Counted from the stretch's first letter, positions 1 to 13,560 are shown. The stretch is 64,000 nucleotides of DNA from Phylloscopus collybita (GCA_027886175.1 JAJNNQ010000006.1:5084001-5148000); one strand, 5' to 3'. A program made the numbers and translations. The notes: generated by a model not told the origin, from the letters alone.

Positions 1-807
1 GCCTATGGGAACATTACGAAAGACAGCAAACACATAGTAATAGACAGAAATAGATAAATAGATAAATAGAGTTAAAAATATGTCACCTACCCATTCTTCA
101 GCAGGAACATGGGAAAGTTCATAGTGGTTTGGGGTTGTTTTTTTTCAATTATTAATCTGCTAAAGCTCTTCTTGAAGACAAGGAGAATTTGCTTTATTTT
201 AAAAATAATATCTACTTCTTCTATTCCTGCCATGGACTAAAATTGTCAGGAATGGTTCCTAAGCTTTGTTTTCTCTGTCTGACTGTGTGAGTACTTGTAG
301 GATCATTATCTTGGATATAAGTTAAACTATTCTGACAGACAAATGTGTAATAAAGCACATGCTACTCGCTTGTTTTGCTATGTAGAATAATTTTCAAGAA
401 AAATTCCATCATTTGTTTTAATGTGTGACTGTGTCATCTTCAATTTCTCAGGCAGTTTTTACATTGCTGCCTTCAGTTGTCCTTTGAGATAATGACTAAG
501 ATAACACAGATACAGAGAGCACAGTAATGTAAAAATACCTTCTGAAAGCCTAAAAGGAATAACAGAAAAAAAAATCTAGCTAGAGGGCTTTGAAAGCCAG
601 TATCTACCTACTGTCCAAGAAAAGAAAAAGCAAAGAAGCAGAGCCAGGTACCTGGATGCCATCACAAGTAATTTCTTGTGCTGTAATCACATACAACTTG
701 TTAGATGAATTTTATGATTCTCAGTATTTACTGCATCTTAGTAAATGTAGTTAATTTTGCACCATCCCCCTCAAACCAATCATCAACATCTGTTAATAAT
801 TCTCCTC
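1..807. other. AT-rich non-coding DNA
   Basis: No gene is seen here. The only structure is a short imperfect AAATAGAT repeat at about 48-70. The rest is AT-rich with frequent stops in all frames and no recognisable interspersed repeat. Confidence 0.6.
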
Positions 808-916
808 TTTTTGGTTTTTTTGTTTTGTTTTGTTTGTTTGTTTGTTTGTTTGTTTGTTTGTTTTTTGGTTTTTTTGTTTTTTTTTTTTTTTTCTTTTTTT
901 CTTTTTTTTTTTTTTT
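808..916. repeat. (TTTG)n and poly-T low-complexity tract
   Basis: TTTTG/TTTG units (about 821-864) run into a T tract broken only by single C and GG interruptions up to 916. The apparent ORFs across it, on both strands, are homopolymer artefacts: poly-Phe/Leu on plus and poly-Lys on minus. Confidence 0.95.
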
Positions 917-1415
917 GGAAGTTTGAAAACAGGTAATGAGAAGATAAGAGAGACTAGAAATCAAGAGGGCATATATCTTTGCCTCCGTGTTCATAGAGCA
1001 GGCAATTAAATAACTGAAGTGTTTCATAAGACACAACACTTGAAGTGACACCTTGCATAAAAGCTGGCTACAGAAAGCCATCCATTATCTCGGGAGAAAA
1101 TTGGAGGTTTTGCAGCACCATTTGATTTGGATATATATAATGCAACTATCAATCTCTACAATAATCAGATTTCTCAAGTGTATTCCCAACACTTACAATG
1201 ACATCTTACCAAGATTTTTTTCTCAAAAAGCTTGAATAAGAATAAGCTATTGTTAACACTGTGGGTCTTGACAACTCAAAACCTCTGCTTTCTTGAATTG
1301 ATTGTTCCTGTGAGAAACAAAATCAGAAAGGCTGAATGGTTAAGCACGACTCCCTGCTTTCTGACTTGAAGTAAAACAATTTGATCATCTTTCCCTTAAC
1401 AAAAAAAGACCAAAG

Positions 1416-1463
1416 AAATATGTATTTTTTCTTTATTAGAAATGTGTATTTTGTCTTTATTAG
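1416..1463. repeat. 24-bp tandem duplication, two copies
   Basis: Copies at 1416-1439 and 1440-1463 differ at two positions (A to G at unit position 5, T to G at position 14). Each ends in CTTTATTAG. This looks like a small local duplication with no coding context. Confidence 0.9.
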
Positions 1464-4400
1464 AATATTGTCCATAGTTTACAAAACAGTCATCCTGCTC
1501 ATCATTCTTTCTCCTTTTTTTTCAGTTTTCAGAAACGTTGACTCCAGGTTTCTAATCTAGAGTTCATTCTTTATCACCAAATTAAGGGCTTGTGCTCTCA
1601 GTAAAGTCATCTGTGCCAGGCTATGTTTAACAGTACTGACCAGTATACGTATTAGGTTAGAATTTTACCCTCCTGTTCAAAGACATGTTGTGCACATATC
1701 TTATTACCATTCACCATTATCTTAGGGACAGTTGTAGCAGCTATTGACTTGGAAAATGTAATTGTCTTAATCATGATGAAATGACAAATTGTTGTCTACC
1801 AGCTATGACAAGTTCATCTGCTTTTTTTTTGTAACCATGAATATATATTCCACATGTGAATGTGGAATTAGAAATTAGAAAAGCACTTATTTTAAAACTA
1901 GTCAACTTTATTCCCATATTTCTGTCTCTGTATTCCACATCTGCTCTATTTTCTACAGTTGGTCTGGGATGAAAGCAATGATCATTGATTTTTTTTAGAT
2001 TCAGTTTCTTGACAATACTGACCATACTGTTATGTTTTTCTCTTACACTGGACAAATGTTCATTTTACATGGGCTACTCTCCAAATAACCCTAGTGAAGT
2101 CTCCAAAGTACAGTTTCTTGCACTTTTCCAGTAAAATGATCTTTGTTTTCCATGAAATAAAATTTCCTCATAAAATTTAATAGTTTTTCAATTGAAAAAG
2201 AAAGTCTGATGACTGTTGGGTATGCCACCAGAGCAGCTTGATCATTTTGCAACACTGAAAAAGGAATTGGGACATCAGAGCACTTGTCCTAGGTGCAGCA
2301 AGGAACTGGACATTGGTTTAAGGTCTGCAGAGCCTTTCTGAAATTTCAGCTTCTTCAATCTACTGCAGTGCTCCTGCTTTAGTTACACTGTGATGGTGAC
2401 TAGACAGAGTATCAGCAATCCCAGCACCTTGCTGTACACATGCTCTGCCTGCAGATTGTGCTACATCATGCACAGAAGCTGTCTCTGACATCCCACCAGC
2501 AAAACATCTACATCTTTGCTATTTGTCAAGGATGAGAGTCCTTTACATTGTGTATAAAGTTGCAGCAATCTAATATGTACAAGTACTTTTTATAGGTTTT
2601 TTTTTCCTTAGCCACCGTCAGCAAGTCATTCCTTCTGAATATGAGTATGCAAAGTCACAGCATCAGTTAATGTGTCAGCAGTGTATGCAACAGCATTGGA
2701 GAACCATCAATCCTGTACCTGCATTCTGCAAAGTAAATATAGTGCATGATTTATTATGTCTGATTCTCAATTCTTTCTCCCTTACTTCAGAGCCACTGTG
2801 CCTGATTCTGCATGTCTAGCTTAATTCTAAATTTCTAACAGTCATGCTTCATTCTAAAGGTTGGTAGGACAATTTCTATATTTAGGGCAGAAACGTGAGG
2901 TTCAGGACTGCATGGTAAATCTACAGTTTATCACAGTCTTAAGCTATGCTTGCTATTACCAGTCACAGCAGCTTCTAAAACGAGGCAAAACACAAACCCT
3001 GCAATCTCTTAACTTTCGACAACAGCAATTAAGGGGAAAAAAAAAATCTTAAAAAGCGGTTTGTTTTGTTTCTTCTTTTGGTCAGACCTTTACTCATGAC
3101 CATATACCAAGAATACCTCAATAATACTGTAACATAATTCATGTTGACTTAGGAAATTCCTTTTCTTATCAGCCCTTCACAAAGTAAATATGTTTACTGT
3201 AGTTATCAGACATCAATTCTCTACTAAAATTGGAAGTATTTAGTCTTTTCTAACTGCTTCTAAGCAATAACATCAGGAGAATATGTGATAATACTAAGCT
3301 ACCATTTCTTTTTTATATATACTTGAATTTTAGAAGGTGAACACATATAACTGGACCTCTGCATTTCAGTCTTATATTACAATGAAAATAAGTGGTGGTG
3401 TAGTCTTCCTCTGTTTTCTCCTGACTTCTCCTGCCCGAGTGTAATACCTGCCAAGTGATTAAATGCAAATAAAAAACTGTTTTATAGAGAATGCATTTTA
3501 CTGTGTGCTCTTTTATCTTTTTGATGGATAACAAGTTAACACAATTGTGTAATTCAAAGCTTTCTTGCTAGCACAATTAAAGCACCAGTTATTCAACAGA
3601 CTTTTTCACTGGAATGATATTATTCTAGAGGCATTTTTTGGGGCTTGGTGGGTTGTTTTGGTTTGTTTGTTTGGTTTTTTTTTACATTAATATTTACAGA
3701 GATTGAAGATTTTTCCTCCTAGAAAAACAGACCAAAATATCACCATCTAGCAATACAAGCAAGGAGTACTTGTTGCTTTTTTGTGACCTGGATCCTGTTT
3801 TCTGTTTATCTCTGATGTGTCTGATTTTGATTCTGCTGGGGGCTGATGGCATAAGACAAGCACAGATTCTTTCACAATGGAAAGATTGGTGAGAAATACT
3901 CTTCAAGTCACTTAGGATGGTATTCATCTCACTTAACTTCAGACATCTACATACGAGTTAATCACTGTATACTCCCTTTATAGTCAGTGGAGAGAAATAA
4001 GCAGTTTTAGGATGCAATTCATCTGTCCCATTCCAGATAGCTGCTTTAGAATATAATTAATCACCCTTTTAGGCTGTCTTCTTTTCACCATTGACTATAC
4101 AGGTAGTCCACACTGACTAGAGCAGATATAAATGTCTGACTTGTAAACATATATGTTTGGTGAGGTAAATCTTGCCATCATGGAGAGCTGTGGTACACAA
4201 ACTGAGGAAAACTGAGGTAAAATGTCCCTGTACATCTGTGCTAATAGTAAGTTTGGCTTTATTTCTCAATCTTTCTCAGTCTGTTCTTCTGGAAATTGAA
4301 GTTTGGACTCAATGTGACTATCTGTAAGAAGTTATTGTGATGACTACCTACCAGGTAATGTCATACATGCATTTTAATTCTGCTGCACGTAAGTTTATAA

Positions 4401-4739
4401 GTGCGATATCTCAGGTGGAACACCCAGATGACAACCAAAAAGGGTTTTGCTAGCAGTACCCCACTCCATCCAAAATTAGTGCCCAGCCAACACTGTCAGG
4501 TGCTGGGATGCTCTGTCTGGCCATTCTGGCAGAGAAACTGAGATGGGCAAGCATTCAGTTCAGTGGGAACCTGAAGATTGCTATGTTACCCCCACTTGTC
4601 AGTTCTCTGGTGACCAGGTGCTGGCAAACTGCTAGAACTTTAGGGTGGCAGTGTGCTGATAAGGCTATAAAAGCAAATCAAAGCTAATAGATTGCTCCTC
4701 TTGTTTTGAAATGTGATCACATGCATCCATGACTCTGAT

Positions 4740-4920
4740 TTTGCATAAAAAGGTGGAGCTGTGTTTCTTAATTAAGTGAATGGAAAAAGAATAAGAGAAT
4801 TAGCCAATATAATTTGCATGAACAACATTCTCTACATAACCATTTCAGCTGAAGTCCATTAATTATTGGTTGAGTGAGTCATAGATTGCTGTCACCCTTT
4901 GCATACAAACAAAGCATTTA
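4740..4920. promoter_or_regulatory. Candidate conserved non-coding element (enhancer-like)
   Basis: This non-repetitive stretch packs together TTAATTAA (4768-4775), an octamer ATTTGCAT (4812-4819, the POU-factor consensus), TAATTATTGG around 4859-4868 and TGAGTCA (4875-4881, an AP-1-type site). Such clusters of homeodomain, POU and AP-1 sites are typical of vertebrate developmental enhancers. AT-rich DNA also makes TAAT motifs by chance, so conservation must be tested. Confidence 0.3.
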
Positions 4921-5926
4921 ATGTTCAATAAAAAGTTTGGTCTTACACCATACAGCATTGGGACTTAGACGAGAAAAGTGAAGAAAGAGACTTCTAAATT
5001 GCAAGGTGCATGTACTTTTATTAGCAAAGTTTCTGCTCAAGCATCCTATGTGCCACTGAACCTGTAAAACACACAAGCAACAAACTCCAGCAAAAAACTC
5101 AATCCTGGATGAGCTGAATGGATACCTTCTGAAGGTATCTGTATGTCCTGCTATACGTACTAAGATGTACCATGGTACCCTCTACCATCCTGCCCTGTTG
5201 TCTGCCCAGATCAGGTAGTCATGGAATATACCATGGCTTCTATTTTTTTGGTGTAAATTTGTTTAGTTTTTTATCTCCTTGAAACCTGTACATGATGGAA
5301 TGTACAGTTTACAAGGAAAAGAAGCATAGGCCTACAGCACTCGCAGATACAGCTTATTCTTTTCCTATTGACCCATTACAGAGTCTACAGATTCCAGCTA
5401 AACAAAATAAATATCCCAATTAAGTGAGATGAATCCAAATTTTGTAGGTTGTCACTGTAGTTAGCGGTGTTACCTCTGGTTTCAAATACTTCTGATGGGT
5501 GCTAGAGACTCATCTTTTCTCTTTGTAAGAAAAGAGCACTTAAGTCTTGAACCCAGCAACATGCGTCCGAAAAATTCCACAGGTTCACAGTGCCCTTCAG
5601 AGTGAAGCAGGTGTCAGCAGTGGTCAGACCATAGGAAGAGTTGTTATCCCATAGCCTCTTAGACACTGACACATTTTCATCAGGAAGAATTCTGCTATGA
5701 GTTCATTTTTCTGTTACCAACACTTTGCCTGCACAAAACTCTTGTAAAATTTTCTCCTTGGTCCTACTGGTTATAAAAATGTCCTTCCTTTAAAAATGTG
5801 ACACCTGGGAAGTAATACACATGGGAGCATGGCAGCTTTGGAGGGAGGGCATCAAGTTTTCCATAATGTTCAGATTGGGAGAAACACGAATAACACAGAA
5901 AATTTGATTTAATATCTAGCTTTTTT

Positions 5927-5933
<7 letters not shown>

Positions 5934-5970
<37 letters not shown>
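5934..5970. repeat. 37-nt poly-T tract
   Basis: An uninterrupted T37 is preceded by T9 and GCCC (5921-5933). Read on the minus strand it would be an A37 tail. No AATAAA lies within about 60 nt on that strand, so a retroposed mRNA end is not supported. Confidence 0.95.
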
Positions 5971-5972
<2 letters not shown>

Positions 5973-7800
5973 CAGATAGTCAGGAAGGGTTAGAGTCATT
6001 ACATAGTCTATTACATACCTAATCCATTTTTTTCATAGAAGGATTTAATGGTAGGCTGGAAAATCTTCACACAATGGTGTTCTAAGGCTGCATAATTACA
6101 GAGTTACCCAAGGGGCCAGAATAGCTCCACTTCACCCCAAGAAAGGCATAAAAAATACTTCTAAAAAAAAAACCACAGAAACAACTAGTTGTTAAAGCCT
6201 CAGAGAACTAAGCGTATTCATAGGTAAATCTATTTTATCCAGCATCATGAAAATAAATATTACTTATATTATTATGTTTTCATTAAGGCACACAATTAAG
6301 TTAGGCACAGAAATGAGCCAGATTCTTGATCTCACTCTTTGTGCTGCTTTAGTATCATAAATGGACTATAAAGTCAATTTAACAAAGCAGATGAAGATAC
6401 TCTTGAGGAGAGGGAATATGAAATGAAAATATGCCCTTTCTTTTGCAATACAGATTGGATTACAGCGGCATGGTTCAGAATGCTGCTGTGTTATAGTGAG
6501 CTCTTAGAGGATAATAGTCCTTTGGAATTAGACTCACAAAATTAGGTCTGGAATCAGCCCTAGGATTGCTATACAATAATAGGTCCTTTATGTCTTACCA
6601 CCTGTGTCCAGTATATATGGGTGCAGCTGAGAACCTGAACCAATGTATTCAACTACTATTTATACCACAGCATAATAAAAAAGCCAACAGTCACCATGAT
6701 AAGATAATCAGACACTCCTTGGTTATGTCTGAGCTGTGTGTAGATATCCAGTTTGGCTGCACATCCCCCAGTAACATAAAATAAAATAAAATACTCATTT
6801 GGGAGATACACGTTTTTCCATTGCCAGGTTGTTTTGCTCACTGCTTGTATTCCTTCACATAGGCAGCCTTTACTGGTCTGAGTTACTACAAAGAGTAATT
6901 TATTCTGCATCTGACTCAATCAGGCTTTTGATCTTTGTCTGACTGCAAGTATACAAGATGTGGGCAATTACAAGGGTTCGTAGAAATTTGCATTTGGGGA
7001 AAGAAATGCAGATTGTAACTGTTTCTAATGTTTTCAGCAGCTTATGTGACAAGCCCCTCAGGAAACAATGTTTTGGATGCTAACTCTCTTGTTACCATAT
7101 TAATTGCCTTTGTCATGACAGTTTTGGCATCTGAAAATGGCTGGGAACATGCTGAGCTCCTCAAGAGACCAATCAAGGGCAGCGGAAATTGGTTTATTGG
7201 TTCCCAAAGCAGCCTGCACTAAAGGTGCTGCTATTCAAGCATAGTTTTGAGTCTCCTAGCTTGAATGAGGAGCCAAAGACACTTCAGGCTAAGGAAAACA
7301 GAGCTTTCATTTGAAATGGTGAAGAGGAAACTGAGAAGTTTATTTCTTTGCCAGCATGACTTCTGCAGTTAGCTTTTGTGTGCAAATCTGTGTGCCACAG
7401 TACAGAGGGTGGGACCAGGAATCAAGGTTGCTAATACAGTGAGGTCACAGGCTGCCCAGAGGGGGATCCTAAAAATATTTGGTTTTGAATGAACTTCAAC
7501 TAAGCTTGCTGAAGCACATGCTTTCAGTCAAAATTTTCCCTGTGATCAAAGAGTATGCTTTACAGGGACAGGCTGCAAACTGGAGCAAATGGATCAAGGG
7601 ATAAATATCAGGGGATAAATAATTATGAATGTTATTTTAAGTGATGATGGATTTCTAGTATAAGAACTAAGAGATGTTAATATCTAGCTAATTTTTCTTT
7701 CTTTGAGAGGGCTAACAAGCAGCTGTTATTCTGTCGGTGAGAGATTGCAGGTGGGAAAGGGATGGGTCAGGGTTTCAGGTGGTGGGGCAGCAAAAAGTGG
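5971..7800. other. Unique non-coding DNA
   Basis: Nothing recognisable beyond an AAAAT-type short repeat near 6778-6792. ORFs of 60-90 codons in this stretch show no domain. Confidence 0.5.
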
Positions 7801-7962
7801 AAAGAGACAAAGAGAAAAAGAGAGAGAGAAAGAGAGAAAGAGAAAAAGATAAAGAAAAAGAGAGAAAGAAAGAAAGAGAGAAAGAGAAAGAGAGAGAGAG
7901 AAAGAGAGAGGGAAAGAGAGAAAAAGAGAAAAAGAGAGGAAGAGAGGAAGAAAGAGAGAAAG

Positions 7963-7993
<31 letters not shown>

Positions 7994-8046
7994 AAGAGAG
8001 AAAGAGAGAAAGAGAGAAAGAGAGAAAGAGAGAAAGAGAGAAAGAG

Positions 8047-8125
<79 letters not shown>
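7801..8125. repeat. Homopurine GA-rich microsatellite (AGAGAAAG)n / (GAAA)n
   Basis: The plus strand is purine-only from 7851 to 8125 (275 nt); the last pyrimidines before it are C at 7808 and T at 7850. It has three zones. The first is irregular GA/GAAA. The second is a regular octamer AGAGAAAG, about ten units, from about 7973 to 8052. The third is pure GAAA from 8048 to 8125, about 19 units. Long mirror-symmetric polypurine DNA can form triplex (H-DNA). The 117-150 codon ORFs here, on both strands, are repeat artefacts. Confidence 0.97.
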
Positions 8126-11100
8126 CATAGGGAGAGGAAGATCGCATGCACATTAAAAAACCAAAGGAGCTGCCACAAGGAAAAGAAAGAGGGTAAAAGC
8201 CTATGATTCCATTAACTACTGTGGTTTATGCCTAGAAAACTCAGATTCAGTAAAAAAAAAAAAATTGTGATGCAGCAGAATTACATTTATAATGTTAAAT
8301 AAGGTGAGAGATTCCTTTTCAGCACATACAGAAAATGCAGAGAAAATGTACATCCTGACCTTAACTTTCCCATGTCTCACAGAAGACATATTTGGCTGAG
8401 ACATGCAAAATAATTTTTGACACTTAGTGTTACTAGTGAAATGTTAATGTTGTAGGACCAGAATAATAAGCTTATTACAGTTTCAGTGAAGAAAAAAAAA
8501 ATTAAAGAGAGACAAAAAAGGAGCAAAAAAAGACAACCTTTATTAGTAGTTTGATGTAGGCAGAAACCAGGGGAAGAAACAGAAATAAGTGATCTTGTTT
8601 GATTTTTCTCTTTGTTTCTTCCTCTTACATAACTGCAAGAAATTCTTGGTCCTTAGGCATAGCTGGTGGTTCCCACTTTTCCATTTTTTTTTTCCAATTT
8701 CCATTTTTGTCCTTTTTCAATTCTACAGGTTGGGAAAAGGGTATGTCCCTGTCCCCTTGCGTTGCACCAGCCTCCAGAACATGCTCTGTTGTGAAAATCC
8801 ATATCCCTTGTAACAGTGACTTGCTTATCTCCCCACGCAGTACTCACTCATGTTATAGCTCATGTATTTTTACATATGCACACCAGAGTTAGCAGAATAC
8901 ATATTTTATGCCTTGAAACCCTTATCAGAAGCTTTAAGTGTTTCCATAACGTGGACAAGTGTTAGAATAGCACAGAAATCTGCAGAAACATGATAGGGAG
9001 CACTTTGCCTCTGGAAAGATAATGCAATATTTTAGTAAGCAACAAAATGGTAACTTTTAGAGTAGAACTTAGCTCCATCAAGAAAACAAAAGGAATGAAG
9101 CAAGGACTTATGCAAGACACTTCCTCTTTCCTTCTTCCCTTTATTTAAATGATGTATTTTTTCAGCAAAACAGAAACTGTGAGTCAGGGAGAGGCATCAG
9201 GATCAGTAAGATATAAATGAGAGTACCAGGACATCATGACAGATTTTGAATGGCATTACATCTATTATTCATTACTTACTCACATTCAAGTATATAGTTA
9301 AGGAAAGAGATTTGACAGGCAAGACATGTACACAAATTGCCCATCAGATGATATTATTTACTACCGGAGGAACACTTTCAAAGGCCCAAAATATGATAGA
9401 GAACATAGTATTCCCTGCATGTGAAGCACAGAATTGTCCAAAATGCATGCTCTGAACTTTACAGCCCTTTTTATCTGCAAATTCCAAGAAATCATGAGAA
9501 CACACAGAAAGTTATATGACTTCCTAAAACAGAAAATATTTCTTCAGAAAGTATCCCAGAAGTGGAGAAACTTGCCGGGGGGCAATGTCCAAGGATTTGT
9601 CTGGAGAACAGTTAAGGTATAAACCTAGTTTCTAACTACTCATAGAATACAATGTTACCAAGACACCAGTGTTTCTGCAGTTTTTTTGTTCAAAGGGATC
9701 TCAAATTGCATCTTTCCTAAGTAGTTCAACTGATAAATTTCATTGCATTTTCTAACACTAGTAGAAGAACACATTTCCTTCTTTTCTTTTCCAGCCAAAA
9801 AGTAAATTAAACAAGACATTATGCCTTGAACAGACATTCTAGGATAAATATAAAATATCTGAACTCCATGTTGTCTGCTACAGCAGAAAATAGTTTCTTA
9901 CAGCTATAGAGAAACTATTAGGAGAAACAGTTCTTTGCCATCTATAACTTCGTTTCTACTCCAGCTCAGAAAATATATGGTTTGCTTCTTTCTCTACCAG
10001 AAAAGATTAAAAACAGCTTCCAAAATTTTCACCTGTATTTCTCTTCTGCCTATCAGGGAAGTCATTGCTCAGATGGGACTGTCTTCTTCCTCTCTAGTTT
10101 CTAGTTTCATTGCTACACAACCTATGGGAATTTCTACATTATATATGACAATAGTAATAAGTACAGAGAAACATATATTTATTTGTCTTCCCTTTTGGGG
10201 CTGACTCAGCCACCTCCCTGCATTATTTAGGTGTACAGAACAATAAAATCAAGCACAGGACAACAATCTGTCTAATATCTAACTACATTTTCATGGACTC
10301 CCAGTTAATGATCTTCTGGTTTACCTACATTTATCTTATGTATTTCTATAACACAATATTTTTTTTGAGAAACCTCAACAGTTATCAGAATCATCATAAT
10401 CTTTTGATTTATCTTTTACATTTATTTAAATTGTTTCCCTGTTACCATGAGGGAAAAAAAGGAGATATATTCTTTGACAAATTTAACCTGAAGAAATTGC
10501 TCAATATTTAGTAGTCTGGTACATGCTGCACCTTGTGAGACAGAACTGAATGCATGAATCCATACTCAGATTTCAGAAGGAAGGCTGACCAGTCTATGAA
10601 AGGATTTATGATGTGTCTAGGGAAAAAAGATGGACTTTAGAAGTAAAGAAATTAACTTATTCATGTTAGACAGTGCTCAGAGTATCACTTGGTGTAGCTC
10701 ACCACAGAACCACGCATTCAAGACATACTAACAGAATTTGCACAAAGATATATTGGGTAAAATGAGTTTATTCCAGGAATTGGTAAGGGCAAGAGAAACA
10801 TTTCTTTTGTACCACTTTTCAAATTCTCTCTAGGTCACAGTTCACATCAGGGAGAGTAAACTTATACTTCTATACTCCCTTTCATTTATTATATTAAATA
10901 TTCTGAGGGAATAACAAGAATATTTTGACCTTAAGTATTTTTTTCAAAGTTGGGAAATATCAAATATTCAATGTCATATAATTAGGCCAAATACAAGAAA
11001 TTTAAAAGCAGATTATGAACAAAACAAGAGTTTCAAGCTAGAATAAGTATTTTATTCACATAAGATCCACTTTTTAATCCCATCAATAATTTTCTATACA

Positions 11101-11246
11101 TTTTTTAACAACTGTATAAAAATCAACAAAGAATGATATTTAGAAATAATCAACCACTATTTTGCATTTTCATATACTTTAAAATGTTTTAGAAAAACAC
11201 ATATCAGCCAAATGAAAATAAATGGTACTTTGAAAATCACTGTGTG
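8126..11246. other. Unique AT-rich non-coding DNA
   Basis: No recognisable gene or interspersed repeat. Longer frames (8589-8892, 9935-10204) are hydrophobic, T-rich artefacts without domain features. Confidence 0.5.
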
Positions 11247-11334
11247 CAGGAGTCCTGCACTGGGCCAGAGTTGATGAACATGATGGTCCCTTCCAACTCA
11301 GTATATTACATGATTCTTTGATTCTATGATTCTA
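11247..11334 (+). mobile_element. CR1 LINE, short 3'-end fragment
   Basis: The text GATGGTCCCTTCCAACTCAG at 11281-11300 is the usual CR1 terminus. It is followed by degenerate octamers (ATGATTCT, TTGATTCT, ATGATTCT) at about 11309-11332. CR1 copies are normally 5'-truncated and end in such octamers rather than poly-A, so this is a very short insertion in sense orientation. Confidence 0.85.
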
Positions 11335-13284
11335 AGTTGCTATCACTGGCTATGCTAGATCAGATACTGCTATATATATATATATTTATATTTGTATCTA
11401 AACAACTATGTTTCTAAACTATTTTTACTACTATTAAATCTTTGTGTGAGTTTAGTTCCTTAATGATTACTAATCTTTTACACAATTTTGAAAATTAAGC
11501 TGACCAAAAACTATTAAAAATACTGAAAAAATAATTTTTCACGACCCACAAATTCCACATTTTTGTCGTGGTTTAGAGTATCATTAGGATACAGAGTTTC
11601 TTCAGGGCTGAAATGTTTCTTTAAAAATGTCATACAAGAGACTGAGGCTGGTTTGTTAAGGGACCATGCTTCCAATTACTTGTTAATGTAATAATTTGAT
11701 ATAGTTTAAAATAGCTGACAACAGTTAGTCTTAAGGAGATTCACTCTGAAGGTGGACCCTGGCCTACTTATACGATTTTCCAGATATCCTTCTAAGAGAG
11801 AAATTTGACTTTTCACAGCAAACACAAGACATTCTCCAAATACTGCTGTAATATGAATACCTAAAATTAAATATCTTTACATCAGACTTAACCCCCTTCA
11901 TTTAAATATTATCAGTCACACATGAATCAAGATTTATTCCACAGAAACTCATGTTCCGAAGTTGTCATATAGCAGCCTAGGAAATGCATCCAAGGAAAGG
12001 ACCCACTGCACCTAAACATTACCTTTTCTGAAGCTGAGGGAGCAGCACCATATGTAGTCAGTGAAGGAAGTAAGTAGGCACTCCCAGAGGAAATTTCATG
12101 CTATCCTGAAATAGCTGTCCAAAACCTTGAGGATGAATCACTCTCTTGCTTGCTGTTTCTCAGCTGTAGACTATAGCCTTAATGACTACCTTAGTCTTGA
12201 TGCCTAACTTTTAGGCAAGGGAAATTAGATGAGACACTGCCTTTACCATGAAGCAGAAGAATATTTTTCTGGGGGTTTCATAGAGAAATCGAGAGTCAAA
12301 GAGAGAGAGAGAGAGAGCAGTCTGTAAATGAAAATATCTTATAAATGCAGTTTTTACATACCAAGACTAGTCAAAAGTGGAAAGCCAGCATTATTGGGAG
12401 CATGTAACTAAAACAGGAAGGATTTGTGGCATTTGCTAGATTTTATAAGTGTTAGTGGAAGTGCCTGAAGAAATTTCTCATGAGTTGTATAACCCACCAC
12501 AGAGTATGGTATGAATAATACTTAACAAAATCTGCCACAGATTTCATTAGCACCAGCTCAGAGTATATCTGAAACACTGCATTTATATTTAGAAAGTATA
12601 CGTAAAAATTACACCCCACCCTCCCTCTTGTCCTAAAATCACATGCAGTGCATGATTTTAAATGTCTATAAAAAGGGTAAATCAGGCACTACTTATGCAC
12701 GCACTGCTTTCCAATTAGACTGGAGGAGGTCAGAAACATTAAAAGGCATTGTAGAAGCAGCTTCAGATATGCCATCCATTCTGTATGTTTGTTGAAGAAA
12801 ACAATGTGCTGTATCCAAGAGCACTTTGTCCCAAAGTGACTAATGCTGCTGCTGCAGTGTATTTGGAGGAGAGCATGTTAGGCATAAAGAATTAGGATCC
12901 TCAGCAAGAAGCACAACAGAAATCAGAAAAGTATGTTCTAGCCATAGAGAAGAGACAGGGGAGATTAATAGGATAAAAGAGGTGAATTCTTCACTTAAGT
13001 CTCAGGAAAAATGATAGGCATATAACAGGTATGCAGTCACCTAGGGGGTCATTCTGTAAAAAAAAATAAAAAAAATTAGGGGTTGTGGTTCTGAACCAGC
13101 TTCTCTTCCAATGCAAAAAGTATGGCACGAAAACTGCAGGAATTAAGGTAAGTATTTCTAAGTTCTGAAGTTCATTTTTACTGTGTTCCACTTTGATTAG
13201 CTGTATTTTACCTGGAATTGCAGCATAGCAGCAGCAACAGCAGTAGTTAACACAAAGGAAAAGGTTTCACAGAAGTAGACAACC
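11335..13284. other. Unique AT-rich non-coding DNA with small simple repeats
   Basis: It holds a short (TA)n at about 11371-11386, an (AG)n run at 12300-12318, and a 17-bp near-palindrome CACTTTG-TCC-CAAAGTG at 12822-12838. No gene is seen. Confidence 0.55.
12300..12318. repeat. (AG)n dinucleotide repeat
   Basis: About nine perfect AG units, purine on the plus strand. Confidence 0.95.
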
Positions 13285-13560
13285 ACAGATCAGAGAAATA
13301 AGGGTTGGCACAGAGCTCTGGAGGTCATCTAGTCCAACACCCCCTTCATAGTAGGACCTTTGCTGTAACAGCCAAGTAGGTCAGTGCTTGACTAGACTGG
13401 CCAAGTTTTGCATAGTTGCCAGGATGGTGATTAACACAGTTTCACTGAGCAGTATTTCTTTGTGCTCCCCAACTCTTCCTAGGGTGATGCTTTTCTAAAC
13501 TCTCAGTCTGACCCTCCCAAGCCATGACTCATGTCTGTTGTTTTACCATCATCAAAATAC
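13285..13560 (-). mobile_element. CR1 LINE fragment, antisense
   Basis: The phrase GGAGGTCATCTAGTCCAACA (13321-13340) is the reverse complement of the CR1 3' UTR. It continues in the usual antisense order as diverged text (GCCAGGATGGTGATT, then TCTCAGTCTGACCCTCC). The 3' end lies on the left, so the element is on the minus strand. It is old: the octamers are eroded and the right boundary is fuzzy. Confidence 0.72.

Larger units (their letters stand above)
917..5920. other. Unique AT-rich non-coding DNA
   Basis: No gene is recognised. Listed separately within it are a 24-bp tandem duplication (1416-1463) and a motif-dense possible regulatory element (4740-4920). A short G/T-rich tract lies near 3639-3684. 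The stretch 2210-2560 is somewhat richer in GC and could be an old repeat, but I cannot name a family. ORFs here are under 100 codons with no domain resemblance. Confidence 0.55.

Noticed and set aside
705..1081. 73- and 117-codon ORFs at the TTTG/T tract
   Set aside because: Homopolymer-driven open frames (poly-Phe or poly-Lys) with no flanking signals.
7395..7480. Possible CR1 trace (CAGGCTGCCCAGAG)
   Set aside because: Only one short word matches and the neighbouring sequence does not follow CR1 order.
7726..8178. ORFs of 117-150 codons rich in Phe/Leu/Ser or Lys/Glu/Arg
   Set aside because: Pure translation of the GA/GAAA microsatellite in several frames on both strands.
12822..12838. 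CACTTTG-TCC-CAAAGTG inverted repeat as a nuclear-receptor site
   Set aside because: A single short palindrome is expected by chance in 64 kb, with no supporting context.
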